Shown in pieces: positions 34,691 to 47,229 of a stretch of DNA of 64,000 nucleotides. A program made the position numbers and the translations under genes. The stretch's first letter is position 1. Each line of letters starts with the position of its first letter. Origin of the DNA: Proteles cristata cristata (Eukaryota; Chordata; Mammalia; Carnivora; Hyaenidae); assembly GCA_017311185.1 (NCBI GenBank), contig JAESUZ010001057.1, positions 868,001 to 932,000 of the forward strand, written 5' to 3'. The notes beneath the pieces were generated by a model, which was given only the letters and a program-made list of their open reading frames with translations, had not been told where the DNA came from and did not search any database.

Positions 34691-35199
34691 ACAGCTGCAT
34701 AGTACCATATAGCATGGCAGCATCGCAACTCTGATTTCTTTACCTAGTTCTCTAATCTGGGGCATGCAGATGGTCTCCATATACTTTTCTATTACCAATA
34801 ATGCTACAATGAGTGTCTTTGTCATATGACCTTGTGTATATTTGTGAATAATTCTGGTAGACTCCTATGGGGAGAATTGCTTAATTAAAGAGAGCGTGCT
34901 GAATATTTCTAACTGTTCCCAGGTAACAAGATTGTGTCCATTTATTCTCCGACTACTAGTGTACGAGAGGACTCGGCTCCCTGTGGTCTTGAAGTTAATA
35001 TTATCAAGTTGTTAGGTGAAAATGGACAATAACCTTTTCAATAGGTATCAGCCTACACCGTTGAAACTGACCGAGCAGCTTACAACCTTCAGCACTGGGC
35101 ACTTGGAGGAAACAAATTAAGAAAGGTCAATCTCTAACTGTTTACATGGGTGAGCTTCAGCTATTACCAACACTTGCTCGGATTTGTTGTGTACTTTTA
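34691..35199. other. Unique DNA, possible L1 remnant
   Basis: 34690-34870 (gcatagtaccatatagcatg, atgctacaatgagtgtcttt) is L1-like or similar; the rest shows nothing. Confidence 0.35.
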
Positions 35200-35370
35200 T
35201 ATCCACAATCTGTTTTCTCCCTTCCCATCACACCCTCTAAGGTAAATGCCATTATCTTGTTTACAGGTGAGGAAACACGCCCAGAGAAGCCGATTCCTCC
35301 AAATCACAAAGTTAACAAGGAACGTAGCCCAGGAGGAAAGGGCGCCTAAGGGTGAAGGAAAGAACAGCAA
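35200..35370 (+). mobile_element. MIR fragment
   Basis: gccattatcttgtttacagg, tgaggaaacacgcccagaga, aaatcacaaagttaacaagg. Confidence 0.65.
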
Positions 35371-36279
35371 GGATAAGGCCACTGTTAACCCAGGAGTTTT
35401 GGTCTCAAGGCCAGAACTAGACCAGTTGTGTGGTCTGGATGGTGCTAAATTCCTTCCCATGGGCTGCAGCGTTTCCGATCCATTCTGATTGCACTTGTCC
35501 TGATTGGGCATGAGGTAGGGGCTACACTCATGGAGAGAAGAACCCCGTGAGTGTAGTTACTCAAAGTGATCATGGGAGGAGTGGAAAGGACTTTTACCCT
35601 GGTGCTGGCAGAGCTGTTTATGAACGGATGATATGTGTGCAGACCTTGTCCACGAGCTCATGAGAAACGTCCAGAGTGGCCTCTGCTCTGGTCACTGCCA
35701 GGGCCCTCCGCAAAGACTTCATTCCTCCAAAGAATCCCCTTAAACAATCCTTGTATTACTGTGGCTCTAAGCCTAGGAATTCCAAGGGAAGATTTGTTTA
35801 ATCACTTCTGGCTCCAGTGCTTGTAGAATGGTCTTCAGAACTCAGGGCTTTGAAGAAATATTTTCAGTAGACTCCAAGGGTGGAGCCAGCAGACAGCTAA
35901 GCGTCTTTCCTTTGAGAGTGAATTTGTTCCCCAGGGAAGCTCGGCTCCAGTGGACACACTTCCAGGGTCACAAAAACCCCTGTGGCCTTACGCCATCCAG
36001 ATTTTGAGACCCCAAACAGGAGGCTTCTTAAAGGGGTTCCCTCTCAGCCCCTCCACGACACAACCTGGGAGCGTGGGCACAATGCACCACTTGCCTTGCC
36101 AGCCATGTGAAGGGGGCTCTGCCCAGTGGAGGCGTGACTGACCAGGTAATTGACTGGTGTTTTCAAATGTGAGAGGCCCGATGACTACAGAGAAGAGTCT
36201 TGCATCCTGAGCCTAGTGAGAATGTGGCCCGGGGTCTCAGGAAGGTACAGTCTCTCCACCTTTTTATTTGTAAATATAG
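35371..36279. other. Unique DNA
   Basis: Holds a perfect 9-bp-arm inverted repeat (ctacactca/tgagtgtag, 35522-35556). No exon recognised. Confidence 0.4.
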
Positions 36280-36450
36280 TAAGAAATCGATCCTTTGGTT
36301 ATGTGAGAGAATGTCTTTATTCTTAGGTAATATATATATGCAGAGAGAGAGGGCACACATGGAAATAATTGGTGAATCTGGCATTTGGAAATTCCTTATA
36401 CCATGCAACTTTTCTGTAAGTTTGAAATGGTATCAAAAATAAATGGTGAC
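36280..36450 (+). mobile_element. Old interspersed repeat 3' end
   Basis: gagagaatgtctttattctt, ggaaataattggtgaatctg, tgcaacttttctgtaagttt, gaaatggtatcaaaaataaa; same family as the host of the 22.4-23.0 kb SINE cluster. Confidence 0.5.
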
Positions 36451-36779
36451 CAAAAGTAGAATTATAAAAATCAAAGAAGCATATTTAGGTAAATTAATTC
36501 CAACTTGCACCCGATTAGCCCAAGAATGGACTTGATTTTTGTGTAAATTAATTTTTTTTTTTTACCCAGTTATAACCATGGGCAATTTTGTAGTCTGGTT
36601 TTTTTTTTGGGGGGGTTGGTTGGTTTGTTGTTGTTTCGTTTTTTTATTTAACATTGGTCACAAACTGTTGTCTCTGCTGTTACACAGTCCTGGTAACTAT
36701 CATCTAAATGACTTACGAAATTCCATGACAGGTCATCATGTATGCTCCAGGGGATTCATCTTAGTTCATCATGAACTTG

Positions 36780-36990
36780 GCACCAGGTGCTATCATCACC
36801 ACTGGCATCATTATCTTATTTGACCCTCAGAATCATACTAAAGACCACTGGCCTTATCTTATTTGACCCTCAGAGTCATACTAAAGATAAATATTTTTAC
36901 TCCCAACTTGTGGGTAAGGAGCTTATAATAAGCCAACCCCACTCACATAGGACAGATTCAGCATTCAATTCCAGTCTCTTGGACTCCTCT
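36780..36990 (+). mobile_element. MIR with internal tandem duplication
   Basis: ggcaccaggtgctatcatca … acttgtgggtaaggagctta. A segment of about 43-46 bp containing ttatcttatttgaccctcag is present twice (from about 36799 and 36845). Confidence 0.65.
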
Positions 36991-37239
36991 GCACATGCCG
37001 TCCTTGGCTCCTCCACCACTGAGAGCTTTCTATTCCTCCTCCTCTAACTTCATGGCTCTTTTTCTGTACTGCAGTCTCTATCTTGTACTATACTTATTAA
37101 TTCCATGTCCCAACACTGAGGCTGCACTATGTGCCCTTTGAGGGTAAGACTCACAGCAAATTCATCGTTGGAGGCCTCAACATGCTTAGACCCTATGGAT
37201 GTCATGCACGGCAGGAGCTCATGTCATTTATTCTTTAAA

Positions 37240-37560
37240 CACATACTGTACTTATGGAAGACCTACTATGTGCCAGGCACCGTTCTAGATTCTTGGGACA
37301 TTAGCGATTCAACAGACAAAATGGAGCTTCCATCCTGGGGGAAGAAGATGTACAATAAGAAACACATGTAGTAAATAAGAAAAGCATATGTCAGTCGTTA
37401 CCAAGTAATATGGGAAAAGAGAGCACGGTAAGAATAAGGAGTTACAGGAGGAGAGGGTGTTTCAATTTTCAGTGGAGTAACTAGGGTAGGCCACATTGAG
37501 GAGGTAACATTTGAGCAGAGATTTGGAGGAGAGGAGAGTGAATACCACATGAATGAACAC
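37240..37560 (+). mobile_element. Old mammalian interspersed repeat
   Basis: gacctactatgtgccaggca, aaaatggagcttccatcctg, ttgagcagagatttggagga. Family not resolved; 40310-40560 and 41870-42240 look related. Confidence 0.5.
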
Positions 37561-37637
37561 ATGAAGGAACGCAGTTACCTTTGCTCTGCATTCTAACTGT
37601 ACAATTAGAAAGCTGCCATTAGAAGAGCTAGGACCCC

Positions 37638-37862
37638 GGGGCGCCTGGGTGGCTTAGTCGGTTGGTCGTCCGACTTTCGCTTGGGTCATGATCTCGCGGT
37701 TCGTGGGTTCGAGCCCCGCGTCGGGCTCTGTGCTGACTGCCAGCTCGGAGCCTGGAGCCTGTTTCAGTCTGTGACTCCCTCTCTCTCTGACCCTCCCCTG
37801 CTCACGCTGTCTCTCTCTCTCTCCTAGAAATAAAAAAAAAAAGAAAAAGAAAAGAAATATAT
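37638..37862 (+). mobile_element. Young CAN-SINE
   Basis: Young-subfamily signature; perfect 17-bp duplication agaagagctaggacccc at 37621-37637 and 37863-37879. Confidence 0.95.
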
Positions 37863-37879
37863 AGAAGAGCTAGGACCCC

Positions 37880-38706
37880 AAGTCTGAAAAAAATCAATTC
37901 CAAGGAGAGATAAGATCAGAGTTTAAAAGATCCCATACCAAATGCAGATAGGGCGGACAATGGCTCATACCACAAACAGTGCCAGTTTGGCTCCTCTAAT
38001 GTAATATTGGAGCGAACAAGAAAAATTGCTTTATACACAGGGAGTAAACACCTGAGGCTTAAACCCCTAAAGCTGGCATAGGCTGAAAGCACAGAACAGT
38101 TTTCAGTAAACCCATAGACACCAGCCCTGCAGTCAGTGATTAGAAGAAGTTAGGGATATTGGTAGGGCTGCCCCACCTGTCTGATGTGATCCTGGACTGA
38201 AGTCCAGTCTTGTGCCATGTTAGGACACAGGGCCTGGGTGAGCTGGATGCCACCGAGAGGTCCTGATAATCCCAGACTGCACATCTCACATCAGCTAACA
38301 CTGAAAGCCCTTTCTTTTACATGTCGCGCTGTTGATGTTAGTTGAAGAAATTGCAAACTGGACAGGTGGAATTATTACACTTAGAATTATTACATTTGTG
38401 AATTTTTTTAATATGGGAATTATGTAGAATCAACTTTTTCTAACATATAATATCGCACTTTCTGACTGAGTCAGAATATATCATTTTGACCAAAGTATAA
38501 TCTTTAATAATTTATTTGTTTAGTAAATAATTTCCAAGTTTAATGGCCTTTGTTTTTCATAGACTGTTTCTGTGTAAATACATTAACATAGTATCAATGA
38601 AATGAATCATGAGGTTGACCTAACATTTAGAGGATTTCCATATAACTAGAAGCTTCGTTTGTGAAGTAAATACCTCCTGAAAATTTGCCTTACGTCTGTA
38701 GATTTT
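37880..38706. other. Unique AT-rich DNA
   Basis: Nothing recognised. Confidence 0.4.
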
Positions 38707-38724
38707 TGTTTATCGGGTTTTCTT

Positions 38725-38944
38725 TTTCTGTTTTTTTAAATTTCTTTTAACGTTTTATTTATTTCTGAGAGAGAGAGACAGTGTGAGCAGGGGAGGGTCA
38801 GAGAGAGAGGGAGACACAGAATCTGAAGCAGGCCCCAGGCACTGAGCTAGCTGTAGGCACAGAGCCCAACGCAGGGCTCGAACCCACAAACCATGAGATC
38901 ATGACCTGAGCCGAAGTCAGACACTCAACCGACTGAGCGCCCCA
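38725..38944 (-). mobile_element. CAN-SINE
   Basis: 18-bp perfect duplication tgtttatcgggttttctt at 38707-38724 and 38945-38962. The head is slightly shortened (gactgagcgcccca: ccacccagg lost). Confidence 0.94.
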
Positions 38945-38962
38945 TGTTTATCGGGTTTTCTT

Positions 38963-39330
38963 AAAGTAGAGTCCACCCAATTGACCTTCCAGTTTTAAAA
39001 ATGTATTTAAACTTTCTATATATTGATATGGAATATTCTCGAAACAGTAAAGTTTTGAGTAAAGATCAGCACATATCGTATGCTGTATCATATGCTATCA
39101 TTTCCATTAAGAATATGCACATACAGGCTCATATATGCATAGAATGTCCCTGAAGGATACACAAGGAATTGGAAATAGCATCTGTCCCCAGGGGAAGAAA
39201 CGTGACGATTAGCAGGCAGGAGAAGAGGGGGACGTTGTTTTCACTCCGTATCCTTTTATATCTTTTGAACTTTGTACCATGTGTATACATTACCTAGTCA
39301 GAAAGTACTCTTTAATACGACATAAAAAAA
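38963..39330 (+). mobile_element. Old L1 3' end
   Basis: tatattgatatggaatattc, ggcaggagaagagggggacg, tttgtaccatgtgtatacat. Confidence 0.6.
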
Positions 39331-39984
39331 TAAAGCATCGCTGTTTCAGGACAAATATGTAGTCACCAAAGTGACTCGGACATTAAGTAGTGAATGTTAG
39401 TGTTAGGACACACTGGCAGGGTCAGGAAAAGTATTGACTGAGTCCAGGAAATGCCTTCTCCAAAGTGCTCCCTTTAATTGCAGACCGTATTTTAAATCAG
39501 TTGAACTCAATTTTGTTTTACAGATTTACTCAAGGTACGTCTTATTTACATGCCTTTATCAGTTAGGGATCTCTGCTCTGTTCTCACAGAGCCCACCATA
39601 TCTGTTCTTAAAGATTGCCTTTGCTGCTGCTGCTGATGACGATGATTCTCCTCCTCCTCCTTCTCCTCCTCCTCCTCCTCCTCCTCCTTCTTTCCTAGTT
39701 GCAGCTTTGGAAACACAAAGACTAATAATTATACAAGCCACAGATATGAACACATACTCTGTACAAGGTAAAGTATAAATGGTAAACAGAATTATGGAAA
39801 ACATTCTGTCTCAATAGTCAAACCCAAACTGAAACAAAGAAATGCCTTATTTAATGAGCAGTTTATTCAAAGGTTACCCCCAGTGGCAAGTAGGGTCTGG
39901 TGAAAGCTGTATGTATTTATCACTGGCTAAAATATAAATCAGCTCAGCCCTTTGGCTAGGCATATGTCAATTCATGCAGCCATG
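39331..39984. other. Unique DNA with compound trinucleotide repeat
   Basis: 39622-39690 reads (GCT)4, then GAT/GAC units, then (CTC)n. Both strands stay open across it (plus 39434-39778, minus 39804-39559) simply because the repeat has period three. Confidence 0.5.
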
Positions 39985-40000
39985 AAATATTGATGTCTTT

Positions 40001-40064
40001 TTTTTTAAAGTATTGTTATCTCTAACGTGTCGGTAGTTAACCAACTGAGCCATCCAAGCACCCC
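40001..40064 (-). mobile_element. 64-bp internally deleted CAN-SINE
   Basis: Only the poly-T end and the head (gttaaccaactgagccatcc … gcacccc) remain between 16-bp copies of aaatatt(g/a)atgtcttt at 39985-40000 and 40066-40081. Confidence 0.85.
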
Positions 40065-40081
40065 AAAATATTAATGTCTTT

Positions 40082-42842
40082 TGACTTGGTAATCCCACTC
40101 CTGGGAATTTGTCCTGCGGAAATTTTTTCCAAAGAAGAGAAAAAGATCTGTGTTGGAAGATCTTCATTCATCTCTATCCATCAAAGGGAAGAGGTGATGG
40201 GCTAGAAAGAATGATGATTTTGGAGTTGGGGGTCTGGGGTTTGACGGCTTGATCTTGGGATCTGCCACTTAGTGTCTGTGTGGTGTTGGATAAGTGACTT
40301 GATCTCCCTGAGTCCATATCTGCCAGGATGAAAGGAGGGAAATCAGGCTGGGAGAGTCTTGTGGGACCAGAGTATGGAGGATCTTGACTGCTAAGCCACG
40401 GTCTCCAGGCTCTGTGAAGTGGGCATGAGGAACATTGCAAGTATTTGATCAGAGCTCCACATCAGGAACGCTAACCTGGTGGTGGCATCTAAGATATATG
40501 GAACTAGCAAGAAGGTGGAGGTGGGAAGGCCCTTTAGGCTTCCGCTGTAGTGTATATGAGAGGCAATGACTAATTAAATGAAGCTGCCTAAACTGCATAA
40601 GTACTTTGTGGGTGATGAGTCATTATCATAAATCTCCAGCCTCCCCGAAGCATCTGTTTTATAGCCTGCACTGAGCAGAAATATTACCTAATAATACCTT
40701 GTATTTCTAAAGCCCTCCACAGTTCAAAAAGTGCTTTCATGTGTATTATCTCGTATGATCTTCTAGGGTGTTTACAAGTTGGTATTGTGAAGGACTTGTC
40801 CCAGATATTGCAGCAGGCCTATTCATTTATAATTTCCAGGGTCCACCCCTCCTTTACTTCCCTCAGCTTCCTTTTGTTCAGTATTCAGCACTTTCCAGTT
40901 TTTTTTTTTTCCATTTCACTGCAGAAGAAGAAGAATAAGAAAGAGACAAACAGAGTGGCTGAACAATGCCCCCCACTTAAGTCCTCCAGAAGGTGGGTAA
41001 GTCATCAATACGCTGAATTTGAGCACATTTGGTTTATTTAATCATGTGTTCATTTTCCTCTGATTGCACTGGAGTTTCACTCTTTCCACCATATGTCGTC
41101 CCCGTGATGCTCTGCACACACGAGTGAGAGCCCATGAGGGGGCCTAGTCTTCCCTCTCTCCTCTTCAGCTCCAGATCCAGCCCATTTCCCCTCCTGGGGA
41201 GGGGCGATTCCCACTGGAGGCCCCAAAAGGGATCCCCAGTCACACAGACCCAATCCCTGAGATATGGGACTAGTGATCACCCAGGAAATCTGAGGTCCTG
41301 GCCTCCAGTGTGATTGTGACGTCCTAACTCGGGGCTTCTCTAACTTCCAGAGGCACTAATGAGCAGGGCTGAGCGGTAATTAAGACTGTGCTCAGCTCCC
41401 CATCACACAGCACAGCTGCAGCCAGCCAGGAGGAGGGAGAGGGAGGAGGACATGAAGGATGCCTCCAGCCCTCTCTTCCCATGCTGAGCCCACTCTCCAG
41501 GGCTGTGTTTAGTGCAGCAAGGGGAGTCCGTAAAGCCAAAGAATGAGGGGATAACTGTAGGATTCAGCTGTCCAAAGCCAGGGAGAAAGCATCCAGATGC
41601 CAGCCAGGTGTTGCTTCTCCATCCCATGAGGCACCAAAGCTGTGGTTTTGTCAGAGGTGAGAAGCAAAATCAGCCTGGCACTCTAGGACCTGCATCAGGA
41701 TGGGACTGTGATCTCTCAAAGTAGGGGCAGCATGATACATGCCACCCACTATTCATCGCTATGCAGATACACCTTTGCTTCTGGGGAGTCTTCTGAGACC
41801 TCTGGCTCACACCCTAGACCAAGGCTCCACTCTGGGTGAGGACCAACAGCAATAACAAATACTCAGTGAGCACCACTAAGCCAAGTTCTAGAGATCCACA
41901 GATCCATATGACCCAGTCTATTCCAGACAGCATACCCTCCAGAGGGGAGGTTAATGTGGAGCCAGAGATAGGACTGCTGTGGTAGTGATAAGAACAAATT
42001 CTTCCTAAGGGAGACAGAGTGGCCTGGGTAGATTGAGGGTAGCTCTGTTTGGATGGCGGCATTTGAGTCAAGTCTTGAAGCTGAAGACAGATTCACCAGA
42101 AAAGAGCTTTTTGGCAAAGGGATCAGAACATGCAAAGGCATGGGCATGAAATAGCGGATGGCCCGTCCTAGCACAGTGAGCATCCAGATCCAGAAGATGA
42201 GGCTGACCTGGCGCAGAGCACGAGTGGAGAGAGGAGGGATGGATTCTAGGTGTCACAGGCCTGGCTGGAGCAATTGCCAGTCTGGCTCACATTCCTCAGT
42301 TTATACCACTCTCAGGTGCACAGATGCTCCCAGACTATCAGAATCCATGGGGAGCTGTCCCAGCCCCAGGTGCTGAGCAGGATAGGGACCAGGGGTGAGT
42401 TGAGGGGCTGTTGGAGAAAGGCCAGAGCTAGAGGGAAGGGGGTGAGGCAGAAGGAAAAGGCCCTGTGCTCACACAGGGACACAGCTGCAGCCAGGGGAGA
42501 GGGATGCATGTGTGCTAGGCTGGAGCCTGGGCCTCATGTAGGGCGGTGGTCACCCTTTTCCTTCCTATCCTCTGCCCACTGCTCCAGAGTCACAGGTACC
42601 TGAAGGTCCCCAGAACCTACTCTGTCCCCAGGGAAGGGATAGGAGTATTCAGTGATGATTCTGTAGGGGCAGAACTGGGAGGTTATGTCAATCACTTCCC
42701 AAGCAGGACCACAACACATAAACCTATGAGTCAGAGGAAGAAAGGTTAGCCTCAAAAATGCTGAATCTTCAGTAGTATTGTGACCATTTTCAAATATATA
42801 TAATCAGGACTCATTTCAAATAGCTTTGGAAGCATGCTAACT
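40082..42842. other. Largely unique DNA, old repeat scraps
   Basis: 40310-40560 and 41870-42240 resemble the family at 37240. 40700-40790 is MIR-like (agtgctttcatgtgtattat). Overlapping frames on both strands at 41.0-42.8 kb show no domains. Confidence 0.4.
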
Positions 42843-42970
42843 TTTTTTTAAAGTAGGTTTCACACCCAGCACAGAGCCCAATGAAGGGCTTGAACTCACA
42901 ACTCTGAGATCAAGACCTGAACTGAGATCAAGAGTCAGACATTCAATCGACTGAGCCACTCAGACACCCC
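42843..42970 (-). mobile_element. Short CAN-SINE (older tRNA-type)
   Basis: gaagggcttgaactcacaac, tctgagatcaagacctgaac, gagccactcagacacccc; flanks catgcta(a/g)ctt. Confidence 0.85.
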
Positions 42971-45900
42971 AGATCATGCTAGCTTATGACTGCTGGATCT
43001 GCCATCCCCTCTCTTGCCAAGAATCAAAAGACTTCCCCTTTTCTTATCTGAGTGGCATGATGAAGTTCTCTAAGGGTATTTTAGTCCGACTGCTGAATGA
43101 AAGGAGCCTGGAATGCTGCTGTGTTAAGTCAGCCACATCTTGGCTGGTGAGTGCCCACTTCATGTCTTTCCTGCATATAGATTTTTCGGTATACGACAAG
43201 ACTTTCTTTTTCATTCTGAGTTGGTCTTGATTTCCAAGGCGGTGATTCCCAAAAGGCTTGAGATCTCTTGCGTGGCCATGATTCAAAAGTTTAGAAATGA
43301 CATCCACAGGTGAGCCGTGTTCTCTGTGAAGCTAACCTGAGGCTGCCCTGTACCCCTTGCCTCTCCCTTAAGAGGCACGCCTGTATGTCTGCACCGTAGG
43401 AGAAAGATGTAGGGAGTGGGACGGGTATATCTGGGCCGAGAGGAGGGCTGTGAGTCCAAGCCTCCCTCACACGCGGGAAACAAAACATCTGGCTTCCCTT
43501 CTTGTGCCATATCAGAGAAGTGGACCCAGGACCCAGCCTCGTCTCTCCCCGCTGACTTGGCAGGCATGGAAGGCAGCCATGGAGAGATCTTCAGAGCCGG
43601 GGGAAGAAGAGGGAGGATTGCCTTTTATTTTGAGTATCTTTCTTTGGACTTTTGCATTTATAATATTTCTATTTTTGAAAGAATCATTTGGTTCCTTTTT
43701 CTTTTAACATATTTTCCTTAGAGCAATAGAGGCTTTTGCAATATGGAAAAAGTGACATTTGATCTGAAGGAGTCTGGAGGGGAGCTCCGAGTGTGGAGGA
43801 CTGACCTTTACCAACCACCTACCCAGAGCGGAGGCTGGCGAAGCTCGAGCTGAGCCTGCAGCAATGATGTCTGGTGCCCTCCACAGGTCAGTTCACAATG
43901 GGAGTCTCGGTGACGACTGGGAGCTGGGAGTGCGTGCCTGTGCTCGCCCCGCTCTCCAGTGGATTCTCTGGATGGCTCTGGCTAACGCGGCTGTCCTCGC
44001 GCTCTCTTGCCAGCTGTGCCAGTTCTCCTCTCTGCCTCTCTCCCTCTCTCCCTCTCTGCTTTCAGCCCAGCCTGGAAGCCCCAGGGCTGGGCCAGAGGGA
44101 AGCAGTTGTTGCTGTTTCTCCCCAGCTCCCGCTCAAACGTGCCACCACAGAAAGGTCAAGCCCACGTGGTTCCGCATGTCCCCTGCCTGGCCCGCCCTGG
44201 CTGTTACCATGACGACTCCTGGGCTGGAAATGTCCTTAGCCACCTCTACTCAGCACATTGGGTGGCTGTCCCAGGCTCCGTTCTCAGAAAAGCCACTCCA
44301 GCCAGCTGTTCTGGAGTTATAGGGCTTCTGGGAATATGGACAGACAGACAGACATAGAAAAACAGATCAAGTCAGAGGCGCACACACTGACAAAGAGAAA
44401 CAGAGCGTATTTAGGGACCCAGAGAATATGAAGAGGGAAAAAAGTGAGATGGTGACAGTCTCGGTGACGCAGGACTGAGGGATGATGAACAAAGCACAGC
44501 AGAGTCTGAGACAGAAACAGGAAAAGAGACAAAGAGAGGCACAGGGGACTCATGATAACAGGGGTGAGAGAAGCCCTGACTGAAGAGTAATGGAGATGGC
44601 CCAAGGGAGGAAGAGAGGGGACAGGGGTCAAGTGTGACAGGACTTGGCCCACACTGCCTCACTCCCATCCCAGTAAAGTGCTTTGTCCTGAGCTGGGCTC
44701 AGGTCCAGTATTTTATGTCATCTCCCCAAGGTCTTAGGTGGGGTCTCAGTTGATTTGCTGGCCAGGCTCTGCCTCTGGCTGGGTAACATTTGCCATCCAT
44801 TTGCCTTGCCCTAAGCTAATAATGGTAAAGTTGAACCCCATCCCAACACGCACACCCCCCCACCCCTTCCTTGCCCTAGGGAGGCCCTGGTTCCATTTCA
44901 CCCCAAACTCACCGTAAATACCTATAGCTCAGCCTCCCTTCTCCCAAGTGGTGAAATGGGTATCAGAGCACTGAGTGGGATGGTAAGAAATGAGACAAAA
45001 TTAGGGAGTCTGAGTATGATCATCAGAGGTGATGTAGCCCCTGGGTGTGTATGGGGGAGGGGGCTTAACTATTATGAAGGGGGAGAGAAGAGGTGGCTGG
45101 ACTGAGAACTGGTCAGGAATGTAGGGGTAAGAGGGCAAGACAAATAGGGGAGGGGCGTGTCCGGAGCTCTCACCAAGGAGGCCAGAGGAGCAGTAACTAG
45201 AGTCACAGACCAACTTGGATTGGTCCTCCAGGGCTGGCCAGGAATTCTGCCTCCAGCATTAGTGCACTGATTTCCCATCTTAGAAGTGTCTCCATGGCTT
45301 TGAGTGAGGTCTTTCAGGGTCTTTGAATTCTCAGTCATTCTTAGCCTTTTCTTCCAAAGAAATAATAGCCCATCAGCAGAGTCCATCCAGGCTTTGACCA
45401 GTTCTGGCCTTGACCATTGTAGAATGAACAGTACAGCCAGTGTCCCTCATGTCACCATGTTCCAAGCTCACATGTGGGTGTAGAATAGAACAGGTGGCAA
45501 CCTAGAGAGCCCAACGCCCTGGTAGCCTCAGAGCAGACGGCCCAGTGAGGAAACTTGGCCCAGAAGGCCGACTTCAGCTCAAGAGAGCTGTGGGTGGACA
45601 TCAGATACGGCTATGCTGAATTAGCCAACTTGGAGAACTCCTCGGGCCACAGAGGCTAGAATGTGAAAATCAAAGATCACCTGCTGTCCCTGGAAAATAT
45701 AGGCCCTGGACTGAATGAGAAAGGGACTGTGGCAGATGTTGATGGTGCCCTGCCCCACATCCCTTCAGCCCACCTCTATGTCCAGCTGTGGCTGTGGTGG
45801 ACAGTTCTGGTGCATGTTCACAGTTTCCCATTTATGATATAATGGTTCATAAGAAATATATATTTGGTCATTCAGAGGACCAAAATATATTTCTCAGATA

Positions 45901-46059
45901 TATTTGGTCTTCATCCACAGTTCCTAAAAATACTTCACAGTCATAAAGGTGAAATGAATGTCTTGTAATTACTGAAGTTGACTTATAGACCCCACCCAAA
46001 GACAGGGGCTGGTTTCCAGGAGGAACAACCTTGTGATTAGAGGGTTGGAACTTTCAGCC
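42971..46059. other. SINE-free unique DNA
   Basis: GC-moderate. Frames at 43.4-44.4 kb overlap on several phases and show no domain. A donor-like cacag|gtcagt at 43888 and acceptor-like ctttcag near 44062 are isolated. The AT-rich hairpin at 45853-45910 is described separately. Confidence 0.4.
45853..45910. repeat. AT-rich hairpin plus third copy of its arm
   Basis: Arms gaaatatatatttggtc (45853-45869) and gaccaaaatatatttc (45878-45893) pair with one bulge around an 8-base loop. A direct third copy agatatatttggtc follows at 45897-45910. Confidence 0.7.
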
Positions 46060-46620
46060 CTGCTCCCACCTCCACCCCAAACTCTGGGGAAGGGAGATTG
46101 TAGGCTGAATCAGTCAATGGCCAGTGACTCAGTCAATCATGACTATGCAGTGAAACCTCCATTATAACCCAAAAGGACTGAGTTGGGAGAGCTTTGGAGT
46201 TGGTGAACATATGGAGATTGTAGAGAATGGTGTACCCGGAGAGGGTATGGAAGCTTCGTGTCCTTTCCGCATACCTCACCTTATGTATTTCTTCAAATGA
46301 CTGTTGACTATCACATCCTTTAATAAACTGATAAATGTTAAGTGTTTCCCTGAGTTCTATGAGCAGCCCTAGTAAATTAATTGAACCTAAGGAAGAGGTG
46401 GTTGAAACCTCCAGTCTGTAACCAGGAGGTCAGAAGAACAAATAATAGAATAGCCTGGGGATTGGCATCCGAACTGGGGGATGAGGGGCGGTTTTGTAGG
46501 ACTGAACCCTTAACCTGTGAATCTGATGCCATCTCCAGGAAGATAGTGTCCAAATTGAGTTGAATTCTTGGACACCCTGCTAATGTATGAGAATTGCTTG
46601 GTGTTGTATGTGTGAGAACC
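46060..46620 (+). mobile_element. Old LTR-type interspersed repeat
   Basis: cagtgaaacctccattataa, gggtatggaagcttcgtgtc, cctttaataaactgataaat, cctgagttctatgagcagcc, gaacccttaacctgtgaatc, agttgaattcttggacaccc. Common in mammals with an internal AATAAA; I am unsure of the family name. Confidence 0.55.
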
Positions 46621-47229
46621 CCACCCACCCCCATTGGAATTCAGTCCAAGAATCCTAATAGACCATCCCCCTCCTTCTCTGTGGGAGACTTTTCTCAGCC
46701 GCTGCAGGGCAGCCTAGAAGTGGCAGGAGCTTAACACCCCCAAAAGACAAACCTCAACCCCTGAGGGATGGGGACTGGTGGAATTATAGCCCAGATTTCC
46801 CCATTGCTCAGCAAGGGAAATTCTGAGCTGTGATCTTTAATGCACCTCAGAGTGATCCCAGAGGGGACTGAGCCCAACTACCCACAAGGAACCACTCAGT
46901 AGACCCTTTCCTGTCTCATTCTCCTTGCTTCCTTATTCTTGCCCACTCCCCTAAGGCAAACTGCCTACATCAAAGACCTTGTCTGATGGTCTGTATTCAG
47001 ACGACATAAAATAGCACAAGCGCTGCTGTTCTGTGACCTTCCCTGCCAAAAAGTCTGTCCCACAGGGCTAGGCTAAGATAAGAATTGTTGGAAGGCTCTG
47101 CCTCCGATTGTAAGTGATCAGATGTTTGTTGTCATCACCATCTAAGGACAGAAAAGAGCTCAACAGCTCCCCCTCCCAGATTTTGAGGAGTCCAGGGCTG
47201 ACTTATTAGCAGCAAGCACCTGTAGGTCT
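46621..47229. other. Unique DNA
   Basis: Nothing recognised. Confidence 0.4.

Noticed and set aside
43864..44357. Overlapping plus-strand frames of 112-152 codons with donor- and acceptor-like sites
   Set aside because: Three phases are open at once, Ser/Pro/Leu-rich, no domain; the splice-like sites do not form a coherent exon.
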